Positions 1 to 8,381 of a stretch of 41,004 nucleotides of DNA are shown one piece after another (position 1 is the first letter of the stretch; every line of letters starts with the position of its first letter). Location: positions 1 to 41,004 of the forward strand of contig CANSTU010000024.1 of assembly GCA_947650005.1 (NCBI GenBank), in the 5' to 3' direction. This DNA comes from an uncultured Lachnospiraceae bacterium (GTDB lineage: Bacteria > Bacillota > Clostridia > Lachnospirales > Lachnospiraceae). Both the position numbers and the translations under genes were made by a program. The notes beneath the pieces are model-generated. The model was given only the letters and a program-made list of their open reading frames with translations. It had not been told where the DNA came from and searched no databases.

Positions 1-130
1 TGAAAGCAGGATGCTTTCAACCTCCCTGATTGAAACGCCCGCAAAAGCGGGCAGACGGGAGCAAGGTTGAATTAAGAACCTTTCATCCACCCCGAGAATG
101 CCCGCTAAGGCGGACAGATAGGAGCTGACG
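1..130 (+). repeat. Hairpin repeat elements forming the fabF leader
   Basis: Two units of the window's hairpin repeat family lie back to back. The first has a hairpin TGAAAGcaggatGCTTTCA (1-19), a CTCCC box (22-26), a GC hairpin GCCCGCaaaaGCGGGC (37-52) and GGGAG (57-61). The second has an imperfect GC hairpin (100-114) followed by AGGAG at 120-124, six bases before the fabF ATG. The last unit therefore supplies the fabF ribosome binding site. The left edge may be cut by the window. Confidence 0.7.
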
Positions 131-1366
131 ATGAACAGACGGGTTGTTGTGACCGGGTTGGGGGCCATCACCCCCATCGGAAATGATGTGGATAGCTTTT
201 GGAAGAGTTTGAAAGAGAAAAAGGTTGGTATCGGGCCGATCACGCATTTTGATGCTGCGGGATATAAGGCGAAGCTGGCCGGAGAGGTAAAAGATTTTCA
301 GGCGAAGGAATATATGGATGGCAGGGCGGCCAGAAGGATGGAATTGTTCTCTCAGTATGCGGTGGCTGCGGCCAGGCAGGCCCTGGAGGACGCCGGAATA
401 GAGATGAGTATGGAGGATCCCTATCGGGTGGGGGTTTCAGTGGGTTCAGGTATCGGTTCCATGCAGGCTTTTGAACAGAATCACAGAGCGCTTCTGGAAA
501 AGGGGCCGGGCCGGGTAAGCCCTCTTATGGTGCCAATGATGATCAGCAATATGGCGGCAGGAAATGTGGGGATTGCTTTCGGACTGAAAGGAAAAAATAT
601 CAATGTGGTGACGGCCTGTGCCACGGGTACGAACAGCATTGGTGAGGCATTCCGCGCGATTCAATATGGAGAGGCGGACGTGATGGTGGCCGGGGGAACG
701 GAAAGCAGCATTTGCCCCATGGCGGTGGCAGGCTTTTCGGCTCTGCAGGCGCTTTCCACTTCGGATGACCCGTTGCGGGCAAGCCGTCCCTTTGACAGAG
801 ACCGGACCGGATTTGTGATGGGAGAGGGAGCAGGGGTCGTGGTGCTGGAATCTCTGGAACATGCGCTCTCACGGGGAGCGAAGATCTATGCACAGGTGGC
901 CGGATACGGAGCCACCTGTGACGCCTGGCATATCACTTCTCCAGTGGAGGACGGAAGCGGAGCTGCGCAGGCCATGCGTTTTGCCATAGAAGACGCAGGA
1001 CTTTCTCCGGAGGATATCGATTATGTGAATGCCCACGGGACTGGGACACATCAAAACGATGTATTTGAGACCAGGGCGATCAGGCTGGCATTGGGCGCCC
1101 ATGCTGACCGGGTGAAGGTGAGTTCCACCAAATCCATGACGGGCCACCTTCTGGGAGCTGCGGGCGGGGTGGAATTTATCGCCTGCGTCAAATCCATACA
1201 GGACGGCTTTGTCCATGCCACGGCAGGCCTATCCGAAGAAGGAGAGGGATGCGACCTAGATTATACCAAAGGGGACGGCGTATCCATGGATGTGGGCTGC
1301 GTCATCAGCAATTCCCTAGGATTTGGCGGGCATAACGCTAGTATTTTACTGAAGAAATATGTATGA
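131..1366 (+). CDS. fabF: Beta-ketoacyl-ACP synthase II
   Basis: Condenses acyl-ACP with malonyl-ACP in the elongation cycle of type II fatty acid synthesis (cytoplasm). The 411-residue length is normal for FabF. The thiolase-fold Cys-His-His triad is visible: the cysteine in VVTACATGTNSIGEAF, the first histidine in NAHGTGTHQND and the second in STKSMTGHLLGAAGG. The N-terminus MNRRVVVTGLGAITPIG is the usual FabF start, and AGGAG lies six bases upstream inside a repeat hairpin element. It is followed by accB, fabZ, accC and accDA on the same strand, so it is part of a fab-acc operon whose earlier genes probably lie before the window. FabB or another KAS is possible in principle, but length and neighbours favour FabF. 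Confidence 0.96.
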   Translation: MNRRVVVTGLGAITPIGNDVDSFWKSLKEKKVGIGPITHFDAAGYKAKLAGEVKDFQAKEYMDGRAARRMELFSQYAVAAARQALEDAGIEMSMEDPYRVGVSVGSGIGSMQAFEQNHRALLEKGPGRVSPLMVPMMISNMAAGNVGIAFGLKGKNINVVTACATGTNSIGEAFRAIQYGEADVMVAGGTESSICPMAVAGFSALQALSTSDDPLRASRPFDRDRTGFVMGEGAGVVVLESLEHALSRGAKIYAQVAGYGATCDAWHITSPVEDGSGAAQAMRFAIEDAGLSPEDIDYVNAHGTGTHQNDVFETRAIRLALGAHADRVKVSSTKSMTGHLLGAAGGVEFIACVKSIQDGFVHATAGLSEEGEGCDLDYTKGDGVSMDVGCVISNSLGFGGHNASILLKKYV

Positions 1367-1426
1367 ATTTGCTGTTTATATGATTTGGGGCGGGAGCAGG
1401 GATGAACGTGGGATTTTGAATGGATT

Positions 1427-1456
1427 GCCCGCCAAGGCGGGCAGACGGGAGTTAGC
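1427..1456 (+). promoter_or_regulatory. Hairpin plus ribosome binding site before accB
   Basis: A perfect hairpin GCCCGCCaaGGCGGGC (1427-1442) is followed by GGGAG at 1447-1451, five bases before the accB ATG. Same architecture as the units before fabF and several unrelated genes in this window. Confidence 0.65.
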
Positions 1457-1888
1457 ATGGACATACAGGAAATCACGAAACTGATCGAGGCGGTGAGTGA
1501 ACATGGCCTGACCAGCTTTGAATTGGAAGAGGGAAACATGCGGATCTGCCTGAAACGGGAAGGCGGACAGTTCCAGGCCGTGATGCCGGCACTGGCAGAG
1601 GCGGCTTCCGGGCATGCACAGGAATCGGAGGAAGGAACGGAGCCGGACGCAGGCCAGGTCGTGTCCTCCCCGCTGGTGGGCATCTTCTACGCAGCGGCCT
1701 CCCCGGAGGAAGAAGCCTATGTAAAGGTGGGAGACCGGGTGAAAAAAGGGCAGGTTTTGGGCCTCATCGAAGCGATGAAATTGATGAATGAGGTGGAATG
1801 CGAGTACGACGGCGTGGTGGAAGCCATTCTGGTGGGCAATGAGGATATGGTGGAATACGGGCAGCCTTTGTTCCGAATCCAGCCATGA
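1457..1888 (+). CDS. accB: Biotin carboxyl carrier protein of acetyl-CoA carboxylase
   Basis: Carries the biotin that is carboxylated by AccC and then used by the carboxyltransferase to make malonyl-CoA. It has 143 residues. The C-terminal biotinyl domain contains the attachment motif EAMKLMNEVE (biotinylated Lys in AMKLM), preceded by the SPLVGIFYAAASPEEEAYVKVGD segment type typical of BCCP. The N-terminal part (MDIQEITKLIEAVSEHGL) matches the usual AccB start, and the middle is a Glu/Ala-rich linker. The start is set by GGGAG five bases upstream, supplied by a hairpin element. It lies 90 bases after fabF in the fab-acc operon. Confidence 0.95.
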   Translation: MDIQEITKLIEAVSEHGLTSFELEEGNMRICLKREGGQFQAVMPALAEAASGHAQESEEGTEPDAGQVVSSPLVGIFYAAASPEEEAYVKVGDRVKKGQVLGLIEAMKLMNEVECEYDGVVEAILVGNEDMVEYGQPLFRIQP

Positions 1889-2029
1889 GCGCAGGAGGGG
1901 AACTGAAAGCGAATTGCCCTATCGGGCCTTCCGAGCTTTCTCAAAGCGATGTGCGGGTGAAAAGGAGTGGTTGGAAAATCCGTATTTGCTGATGCGGAAG
2001 GCTTGCATAGATAGGAACAGGAGACAATT

Positions 2030-2452
2030 ATGTTGGGAATTAAGGAAATCCAGGAAATTATTCCACACCGTCACCCTTTTTTGCTGATCGACGCAATTGA
2101 TGAGCTGGAGCCGGGGATTCGGGCAGTGGGATATAAGGCGGTGACCTACAACGAGCCGTTTTTTGCGGGACATTTTCCCGGGGAACCGGTGATGCCGGGG
2201 GTGTTGATCGTGGAAGCCCTGGCCCAGACCGGGGCGGTGGCGATCCTTTCCCGGGAAGAAAACCGGGGGAAGGTAGCCTATTTTGGAGCTGTGAACCATG
2301 CCCGGTTTCGGCAAAAGGTGATTCCCGGGAACCGTCTGCGGTTGGAGTGCCAGATCATCCGGCAAAAAGGGCCGATGGGTATAGGGCAGGCGACGGCTAC
2401 GGTGGACGGGAAAACGGCGGTGAGTGCGGAACTGACTTTTATGATCGGGTAA
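2030..2452 (+). CDS. fabZ: 3-hydroxyacyl-ACP dehydratase
   Basis: Dehydrates 3-hydroxyacyl-ACP to trans-2-enoyl-ACP in fatty acid elongation. The 140-residue hotdog-fold protein shows the FabZ signature: [11 protein letters not shown] near the N-terminus, and the catalytic His and Glu in [19 protein letters not shown]. Upstream ACAGGAGAC gives a clear ribosome binding site. The 141-base gap after accB contains no recognisable gene. FabA is unlikely given the length and the [10 protein letters not shown] motif. accC follows after 13 bases. Confidence 0.96.
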   Translation: MLGIKEIQEIIPHRHPFLLIDAIDELEPGIRAVGYKAVTYNEPFFAGHFPGEPVMPGVLIVEALAQTGAVAILSREENRGKVAYFGAVNHARFRQKVIPGNRLRLECQIIRQKGPMGIGQATATVDGKTAVSAELTFMIG

Positions 2453-2465
2453 AGGAAAATTTGCC

Positions 2466-3833
2466 ATGTTTGACAAAATTTTGATCGCCAACCGGGGCGA
2501 GATTGCCGTCCGCATCATCCGGGCGTGCCGGGAAATGGGAATAAAGACGGCTGCGGTATATTCGCAGGCGGACAGGGATTGCCTGCATACCATGCTGGCG
2601 GATGAGGCCGTCTGTATTGGGCCTGCCCCATCCTCCCAAAGCTACCTGAATATGGAAAGAATCCTGTCAGCCTGTGCAGCGGTGGGAGCGGATGCCATTC
2701 ATCCGGGGTTCGGTTTTCTGTCGGAAAATGCCCGTTTTGCCAGGCTGTGTGAGAAATGCGGCATTGTATTTATCGGTCCTTCCGCGGATGTGATTTGCAG
2801 GATGGGAAATAAGGCGCAGGCGCGTAAGACGATGCGGGAGGCCGGAATACCGGTGGCTCCGGGCGGACTGGAACCAGTTCATACAACGCAGCAGGGTATG
2901 GAACTGGCTGAGAAAATCGGTTTTCCCGTGATGATCAAGGCTTCCTCAGGCGGCGGGGGAAAGGGAATGCGCATTGCGGAAGACAGAGAAGGTTTTTCGG
3001 AGGCATTTAAAAGCGCACAGCTGGAATCGGTGAAGGGTTTTTCCGACGATACCATGTATATCGAAAAGTATATGGAAAGGCCCAGGCATATCGAAGTCCA
3101 GATCTTGGCCGATAAGCTGGGAAATGTGATCCACTTGGGAGAACGGGACTGTTCCATCCAGAGACGCCACCAAAAAGTGCTGGAGGAAGCGCCCTGCTGC
3201 CGGATTTCGGAAGAGCTGCGCGGCCGGATGGGTGAGGTCGCGGTTCGGGCAGCCAAGGCGGTGGGTTATGAAAATGCGGGAACCGTCGAATTTCTGCTGG
3301 ATAGAGAGGGACGTTTCTATTTTATGGAAATGAATACCAGGATTCAGGTAGAACACCCGGTTACGGAATTGGTAACAGGATTGGATCTGGTCAAGGAGCA
3401 GATCCGCGTGGCTGCGGGAGAAGCGCTGAGTTTGAGTCAGGAGGAGGTTCAAATCTGCGGCCATGCCATTGAATGCAGAATTAATGCCGAAAACCCTGCT
3501 AGGGGATTTCTTCCCTCTCCCGGAAAAATTCAGGAACTTCATCTGCCGGGCGGAAACGGCATCCGGGTGGATACGCACATTTATCCGGGATATGCGATAC
3601 CGCCCGATTATGATTCCATGCTCTTAAAACTGATCGTCCATGGCAGAGACCGCCGGGAGGCGGTCTGCAAGATGAGAAGCGCCCTGGGAGAATTGATCGT
3701 GGAAGGGGTCGATACGAACCGGGATTTTCAGTATGAAGTGATCAGCCATCCGGCTTTCCGGGAGGCGCGGGCCGATACGCTTTTCATATCGGATCATTTC
3801 CCGCAGTATTGCGGGCAGAGGGAAAATTTGTAG
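2466..3833 (+). CDS. accC: Biotin carboxylase subunit of acetyl-CoA carboxylase
   Basis: ATP-dependent carboxylation of the biotin on AccB, using bicarbonate. The 455 residues cover the standard three domains: an N-terminal biotin carboxylase domain (FDKILIANRGEIAVRIIRA), an ATP-grasp domain with the glycine-rich loop KASSGGGGKGMRI and the active-site segment EMNTRIQVEHPVTE, and a C-terminal domain (INAENPARGFLPSPGKI). There is no fused carrier domain, so this is the stand-alone AccC type rather than pyruvate carboxylase. It sits between fabZ and the carboxyltransferase gene, so its role in malonyl-CoA synthesis is well supported by context. Confidence 0.96.
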   Translation: MFDKILIANRGEIAVRIIRACREMGIKTAAVYSQADRDCLHTMLADEAVCIGPAPSSQSYLNMERILSACAAVGADAIHPGFGFLSENARFARLCEKCGIVFIGPSADVICRMGNKAQARKTMREAGIPVAPGGLEPVHTTQQGMELAEKIGFPVMIKASSGGGGKGMRIAEDREGFSEAFKSAQLESVKGFSDDTMYIEKYMERPRHIEVQILADKLGNVIHLGERDCSIQRRHQKVLEEAPCCRISEELRGRMGEVAVRAAKAVGYENAGTVEFLLDREGRFYFMEMNTRIQVEHPVTELVTGLDLVKEQIRVAAGEALSLSQEEVQICGHAIECRINAENPARGFLPSPGKIQELHLPGGNGIRVDTHIYPGYAIPPDYDSMLLKLIVHGRDRREAVCKMRSALGELIVEGVDTNRDFQYEVISHPAFREARADTLFISDHFPQYCGQRENL

Positions 3834-3939
3834 AAGATAACGGTATGGACGGCGGCGGAACATTTCCGGCGCCGTCTGGAACATTCATGTAGAAGGTATG
3901 TTGTACTTCCATGTGTAGTAAGGCGGCAGAGAGGTTCCT

Positions 3940-5775
3940 ATGATCAGAAACATGTTTAAGAAAACGGATACGCAGATCGATGCGAAATATACCGCGCCGG
4001 GAAGGGGCTTTCGGAGAAAAGATCTTCCCCGAGGGCTTTGGAAAAAATGTAACAAATGCAGGCAGCCCGTCTATGTGGAGGACGTGGTGGAGGATTGCTA
4101 TATCTGTCCCAGATGCGGCGGTTATTTCAGGATGCCGGCCAGGCAGAGGATTGAAATGCTGGTGGAGGATGGGAGTTTTGAGGAGTGGAATCGGGAGATG
4201 GATCCCGTCGATCCCCTCGATTTTCCTGGATATGGCAGACAGCTTTGTGCGGCAAGGGAAAAGACGGCCCTGAACGAAGCGATTATCATCGGAAGGGGCA
4301 GGATCGAAGGGCAGGACGCGGTAATAGGCGTGTGTGATGCCAGGTTCCTCATGAGCAGTATGGGACGCGTGGTGGGGGAAAAGATTACGCAGGCGGTGGA
4401 ATGTGCTACCAGGGAGCATCTTCCCGTGATCCTTTTTGCCACGTCCGGCGGCGCCAGAATGCAAGAGGGGATCGTGTCTTTAATGCAGATGGCAAAGACG
4501 GCTGCGGCGCTGCGGCGCCACCATGAGGCGGGTGGGCTTTATATTAGTGTCCTGACGGATCCCACAACGGGAGGGGTAACGGCCAGTTTTGCCATGTTGG
4601 GAGATATCATCCTGGCGGAACCGGGCGCGCTGGTCGGGTTCGCCGGCCCAAGAGTCATCGAGCAGACGATTGGACAGAGGCTTCCTGAGGGGTTCCAAAG
4701 GGCGGAATTCCTCCTGGAACACGGCTTCGTTGACCGGGTGGTGGAGCGCAGGGATTTAAAGCGGGTGATCGGGCAGATCTTGAGGATGCACCGGAGAAAT
4801 ACGGGATTTTTCGCATCCGGCGTACAGGCGATGCAAAAGGCCCTCGTGGATGGAGTGCAGCGGGAGGGTAGAGCAGAAGAGTCGGCGAAGCAGGATCCAT
4901 CCGGAGGACCGGCGCCGGAAATGGTATCCGGCAGGCAGCAGGGAAAGGGCAAGGTTTTGGAGCAGAAGGGAAGACGGCTGCTCCAGCAGGAGGATGGGGA
5001 CGCCTGGACTGCCGTCCTCCTTTCCCGGCGGACGGATCGTCCCACGGCAGAAGATTATATCGTTGGGCTGTTCGAGGATTTTTTGGAACTCCATGGGGAT
5101 CGCTGCTTTGGGGATGACGGGGCAATCATGGGCGGTATCGCCTCCTTTCATGGGATGCCGGTGACGGTGATCGGCCAGGTGAAAGGAAAGAGTACCAAGG
5201 AGAATAAAAGAAGGAACTTCGGTATGCCTTCTCCGGAGGGCTATCGAAAGGCGCTGCGTCTGATGAAGCAGGCGGAAACTTTTGGAAGGCCTGTGATCTG
5301 TTTTGTGGATACGCCGGGCGCGTTCTGCGGCCCGCAGGCGGAAGAACGGGGACAGGGGGAAGCCATCGCCAGGAATCTTTTTGAGATGTCCGCCCTCAAG
5401 GTGCCGATACTTTCTGTTGTGATCGGGGAAGGCGGAAGCGGGGGTGCGCTGGCCATGGCCGTTGCCAATGAAGTATGGATGCTGGAGAATTCCACCTATG
5501 CCATTCTTTCTCCGGAGGGGTTTGCATCCATCCTGTGGAAGGATGGGAAAAAGGCGTCTGACGCGGCCAGGGTGATGAAGCTCACCGCGCCGGAACTGTA
5601 TCGGCTGGGGATGATCGAAAGGGTGATTCCGGAGCCGGAGAGGCTGAATCAGGAGACGCTGCCCGTCGTGCTTTCTGGGTTAAACCGGGCGATTGAGGAT
5701 TTTCTGGAAGGATTGGAAGGTACGGACGGCAAAGCGCTGGCGGAGAGCAGGTACGATAGGTTCCGTGCGATGTAG
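3940..5775 (+). CDS. accDA: Fused acetyl-CoA carboxylase carboxyltransferase, beta-alpha
   Basis: Transfers the carboxyl group from carboxybiotin-AccB to acetyl-CoA. One 611-residue frame holds both subunits that most bacteria make separately. Residues about 1-290 are AccD-like with a zinc ribbon at C37, C40, C56 and C59 and the crotonase-fold core ([20 protein letters not shown]). Residues about 290-345 are a polar, Gln/Gly/Lys-rich linker. Residues about 345-611 are AccA-like ([47 protein letters not shown]). No frameshift is needed, so the fusion looks genuine. The start could be M1 or M5 (MFKK, closer to the usual AccD start); GAGAGG before M1 favours M1. Last gene of the operon. Confidence 0.93.
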   Translation: MIRNMFKKTDTQIDAKYTAPGRGFRRKDLPRGLWKKCNKCRQPVYVEDVVEDCYICPRCGGYFRMPARQRIEMLVEDGSFEEWNREMDPVDPLDFPGYGRQLCAAREKTALNEAIIIGRGRIEGQDAVIGVCDARFLMSSMGRVVGEKITQAVECATREHLPVILFATSGGARMQEGIVSLMQMAKTAAALRRHHEAGGLYISVLTDPTTGGVTASFAMLGDIILAEPGALVGFAGPRVIEQTIGQRLPEGFQRAEFLLEHGFVDRVVERRDLKRVIGQILRMHRRNTGFFASGVQAMQKALVDGVQREGRAEESAKQDPSGGPAPEMVSGRQQGKGKVLEQKGRRLLQQEDGDAWTAVLLSRRTDRPTAEDYIVGLFEDFLELHGDRCFGDDGAIMGGIASFHGMPVTVIGQVKGKSTKENKRRNFGMPSPEGYRKALRLMKQAETFGRPVICFVDTPGAFCGPQAEERGQGEAIARNLFEMSALKVPILSVVIGEGGSGGALAMAVANEVWMLENSTYAILSPEGFASILWKDGKKASDAARVMKLTAPELYRLGMIERVIPEPERLNQETLPVVLSGLNRAIEDFLEGLEGTDGKALAESRYDRFRAM

Positions 5776-5851
5776 CGAGTGGAAGGAGGAGACGCCATAC
5801 AGGCAGCACTAGCCGATGAAGGATACGCGTGGACATTGTGCAGAGCCAGCT

Positions 5852-5960
5852 GACAGAGGATGTGTGACATCGGGCAGGCGCCTGCCGACAGAGGATGTGT
5901 GTGACATCAGGCAGGCGCCAACCAACAGAAGGTGTATGGCGTCAGGCAGCATAGGCTGCC
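5852..5960. repeat. Three degenerate tandem repeats of about 36 bp
   Basis: Copies begin at 5852, 5887 and 5924, each starting like GACAGAGGATGTGTG and containing ACATCRGGCAGGCGCC or a decayed version. They lie in the 266-base gap between the convergent accDA and racemase genes, where I see no gene and no clear terminator. Confidence 0.6.
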
Positions 5961-6041
5961 GAAGAGTGCAAATGGCGGCTGCGGCCGTCCGCAAATAGGT
6001 AGAGCAGAAAGCCGCATCCGCCCGTGCCCGGCTGATGTATA

Positions 6042-8378
6042 TCAGCGCAGGACGCGTTCCAGCCGGCTGCCCAGGCGGCTTAGGATTTCATTGGTGATGG
6101 TTCCATCCCCTTCCGCCAAGTCATAGGCGGTGATTTCAGCTGTTCCGTCTCTTCCGATGAGAACCGCAATATCCCCTGCTGTTACGCCCGGTATCCCGGT
6201 AATATCCACGAACAGCTGATCCATGCAGATGAGTCCCACGATGGGAGCCTTCCGCTGGCGGATCAGAACTTTGCCGCGGCCGCAGGAAAGGGAACGGGGG
6301 ATTCCATCTGCGTAGCCGATGGAGAGGACAGCGATCATTCCATCCTGTTTTGCCACATATTTAAGGCCATATCCCACCCCTTCGCCTGCACGGATTTCCT
6401 TGACCTGTGCGACCCGGGCTTTCAGGGAGAGCACCGGACGGAGGCGTATGGGACAGTTTTCCAGATCAGCCCGGCTGCTCAATACCCCATAGAGGGCGAT
6501 GCCGGCCCGCGCAAGATCGTTGGCCCATTTGGGATAACGGATCAGGCCGTGGCTGGCCAGAAGATGCAGCCTTCCGCAGTCGCAGCCCCGTTTTTCTAAG
6601 GAGAGGACGGCTTGACGGAAGGCTTTTTCCTGGCTGGCACATAAGGCGATATCCACAGGGGAATCGGAGTCGGCGGCACATAGATGGGTATAGGTTCCCG
6701 TAATCCTGAGATTATCATAATGAAAGATCCGGTATAATTCTTCCAGTTTTTCCGGACGTTCTCCCAGGCGGTGCATGCCTGTATCGATTTTCAGGTGGAC
6801 GTTCAGCTTTCTATTACAGGCGTTCAACTGCCTGGCATAGGACTCGTCTAGGACAGTCTGTGTGAGGCGGTATTTGGCGAGGGCAGGAAATTGATCCGGG
6901 TGGGTGTATCCCAGGATCAGGATTTCACCCCATATGCCGTTCCTGCGCAAACTGATCCCTTCCGAAAGGGTAGCTACACAGAAATCGTTTATTCCCAGGC
7001 GGTTAAGCAGTCTGGCAAGGAGGACGGCTCCGTGCCCGTAGGCATTGGCCTTTAGGACACACATCAGGGCACATCCCGGAGGAAGCAGGCTCTTCAAGGC
7101 GGCTAGATTATGGCGCAGATTTTCCGTATCCAGTTCTATCCAGGCCCGGGACTGCTGCGGGAAGATGCTTTTCCCAAAAACGGCAGGTGAGGGCAGCGGC
7201 TGTTCGGAATCATAGGTGCAGGGCAGATAACGGCGCTTTCCCAAGGCAGCGGGAAGGAGGCAGATAACAACGGCCGCAGCCCAGGAGATCAGGCAGACGG
7301 AAAAAAAGTGGATCAGGCTGTTTTCAATCAAAAGATGTTCTAGGTGAATCGCTTTACCTATGCCGCGCACCAGGAGGATCGCCAGGGGATGGATCAAATA
7401 AATCCAAGTGGACAGGTTCCTTAGATGTTTGGATGGGGGCCGGCGGACGGCCAGAAGCAGGGAAAACAGGAAAAACATACAAAAGGGCAGGGTCAGATAC
7501 ATGCTGTCATGTCTTTGCGCGTTCAGGCGATGGAGCGCAAGGCCCTCGGCCGTCATTCCTGCCAGGCAGCATAGGAAACCGGCCCAAAGCAGCGCATGTC
7601 TGCCCATCAGGCCCGATTTTACCTTTGGAACAATTCCTTCGAAGGGCGCATCCGGTACAGGCCGGGTGGAATTAGACTGTAAATGGGGGCTGTGAGAATG
7701 ATTGCTACGCTTTTCCCTCTCAACAGGGCGTTCCGAAAGCAGTCTGATTCCCATCCCTTCCGCGAGAAAAAGGGGAGCATAGAATAATCCGCCCCGTGTC
7801 TGATGGAATATATCTAGCATAAGATCATAGATCCCTTTTACCGCGCTGCCCTCCGGAAGGAAACCATAGTAGCTGTCGCCCGGCAGGCCCAAGAGATAGA
7901 GCAGGACGGTGACGGCAAAAAGGGCGCCGAAGGGTAGAAGGCGGCTTCCCAGAAACAGAAGGAGGACTCCGAGGATACAGGCGGGAAGATACCATAAATG
8001 ATAGAACGTGCCTTCAAACAGGAACATGCGCAGCAGAGGAAGAAGCGTCCTGCCCTGCAGATGGCCTGCATAAATGTTGACGGGAAAGTAGAGGAGGGTG
8101 GCAGCCAGATACAGGCAAAGCAGCTTTTTCATGTAAATCCATAGGGCTTTGGACGGCCCGGAACGTTTTAACAGGCAGGAAGGCAGAAGAAAATAGCCGG
8201 TAGCCATGAAAAAGAAGGGCACAGCGATCCGCGCGAAAATTCTGGTAAGGATGAAATCCGCCTCGCCGCCAAAGAAGCCAAGGGGGGAAGTATGGATGGA
8301 AACGACCAGGAGGGCGGCGGGGATCCGAAAGAGATCTGGCCCTCCGATTAGCGGATGATTCGTTTGGGTTGTCTGCAT
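6042..8378 (-). CDS. VanT-like membrane serine/alanine racemase (acyltransferase-racemase fusion)
   Basis: Predicted to racemise L-Ser (and probably L-Ala) to the D-form for peptidoglycan precursors. The 778 residues have two parts. Residues about 1-400 form a polytopic acyltransferase-3 type membrane domain (start NHPLIGGPDLFRIPAALLVV; many hydrophobic segments). Residues about 410-778 form a PLP-dependent alanine racemase fold: PLP lysine K443 in CVLKANAYGHG, and VGYGLKY and IGYADGIPR for the catalytic-tyrosine region. Near the C-terminus the sequence is TITNEIL (N763), where ordinary alanine racemases have TINYE. The corresponding Asn is a known determinant of serine racemisation in VanT enzymes. 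The ligase gene lies four bases upstream on the same strand, so they are one transcript. A plain housekeeping Alr is less likely because of the fusion and the Asn. Confidence 0.9.
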   Translation of the reverse strand: MQTTQTNHPLIGGPDLFRIPAALLVVSIHTSPLGFFGGEADFILTRIFARIAVPFFFMATGYFLLPSCLLKRSGPSKALWIYMKKLLCLYLAATLLYFPVNIYAGHLQGRTLLPLLRMFLFEGTFYHLWYLPACILGVLLLFLGSRLLPFGALFAVTVLLYLLGLPGDSYYGFLPEGSAVKGIYDLMLDIFHQTRGGLFYAPLFLAEGMGIRLLSERPVEREKRSNHSHSPHLQSNSTRPVPDAPFEGIVPKVKSGLMGRHALLWAGFLCCLAGMTAEGLALHRLNAQRHDSMYLTLPFCMFFLFSLLLAVRRPPSKHLRNLSTWIYLIHPLAILLVRGIGKAIHLEHLLIENSLIHFFSVCLISWAAAVVICLLPAALGKRRYLPCTYDSEQPLPSPAVFGKSIFPQQSRAWIELDTENLRHNLAALKSLLPPGCALMCVLKANAYGHGAVLLARLLNRLGINDFCVATLSEGISLRRNGIWGEILILGYTHPDQFPALAKYRLTQTVLDESYARQLNACNRKLNVHLKIDTGMHRLGERPEKLEELYRIFHYDNLRITGTYTHLCAADSDSPVDIALCASQEKAFRQAVLSLEKRGCDCGRLHLLASHGLIRYPKWANDLARAGIALYGVLSSRADLENCPIRLRPVLSLKARVAQVKEIRAGEGVGYGLKYVAKQDGMIAVLSIGYADGIPRSLSCGRGKVLIRQRKAPIVGLICMDQLFVDITGIPGVTAGDIAVLIGRDGTAEITAYDLAEGDGTITNEILSRLGSRLERVLR

Positions 8379-8381
8379 AAT

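Noticed and set aside
446-862. Antisense frame inside fabF
   Set aside because: Shadow of a conserved gene; no ribosome binding site and no plausible product. The same holds for the many antisense frames in purL, carB and argS.
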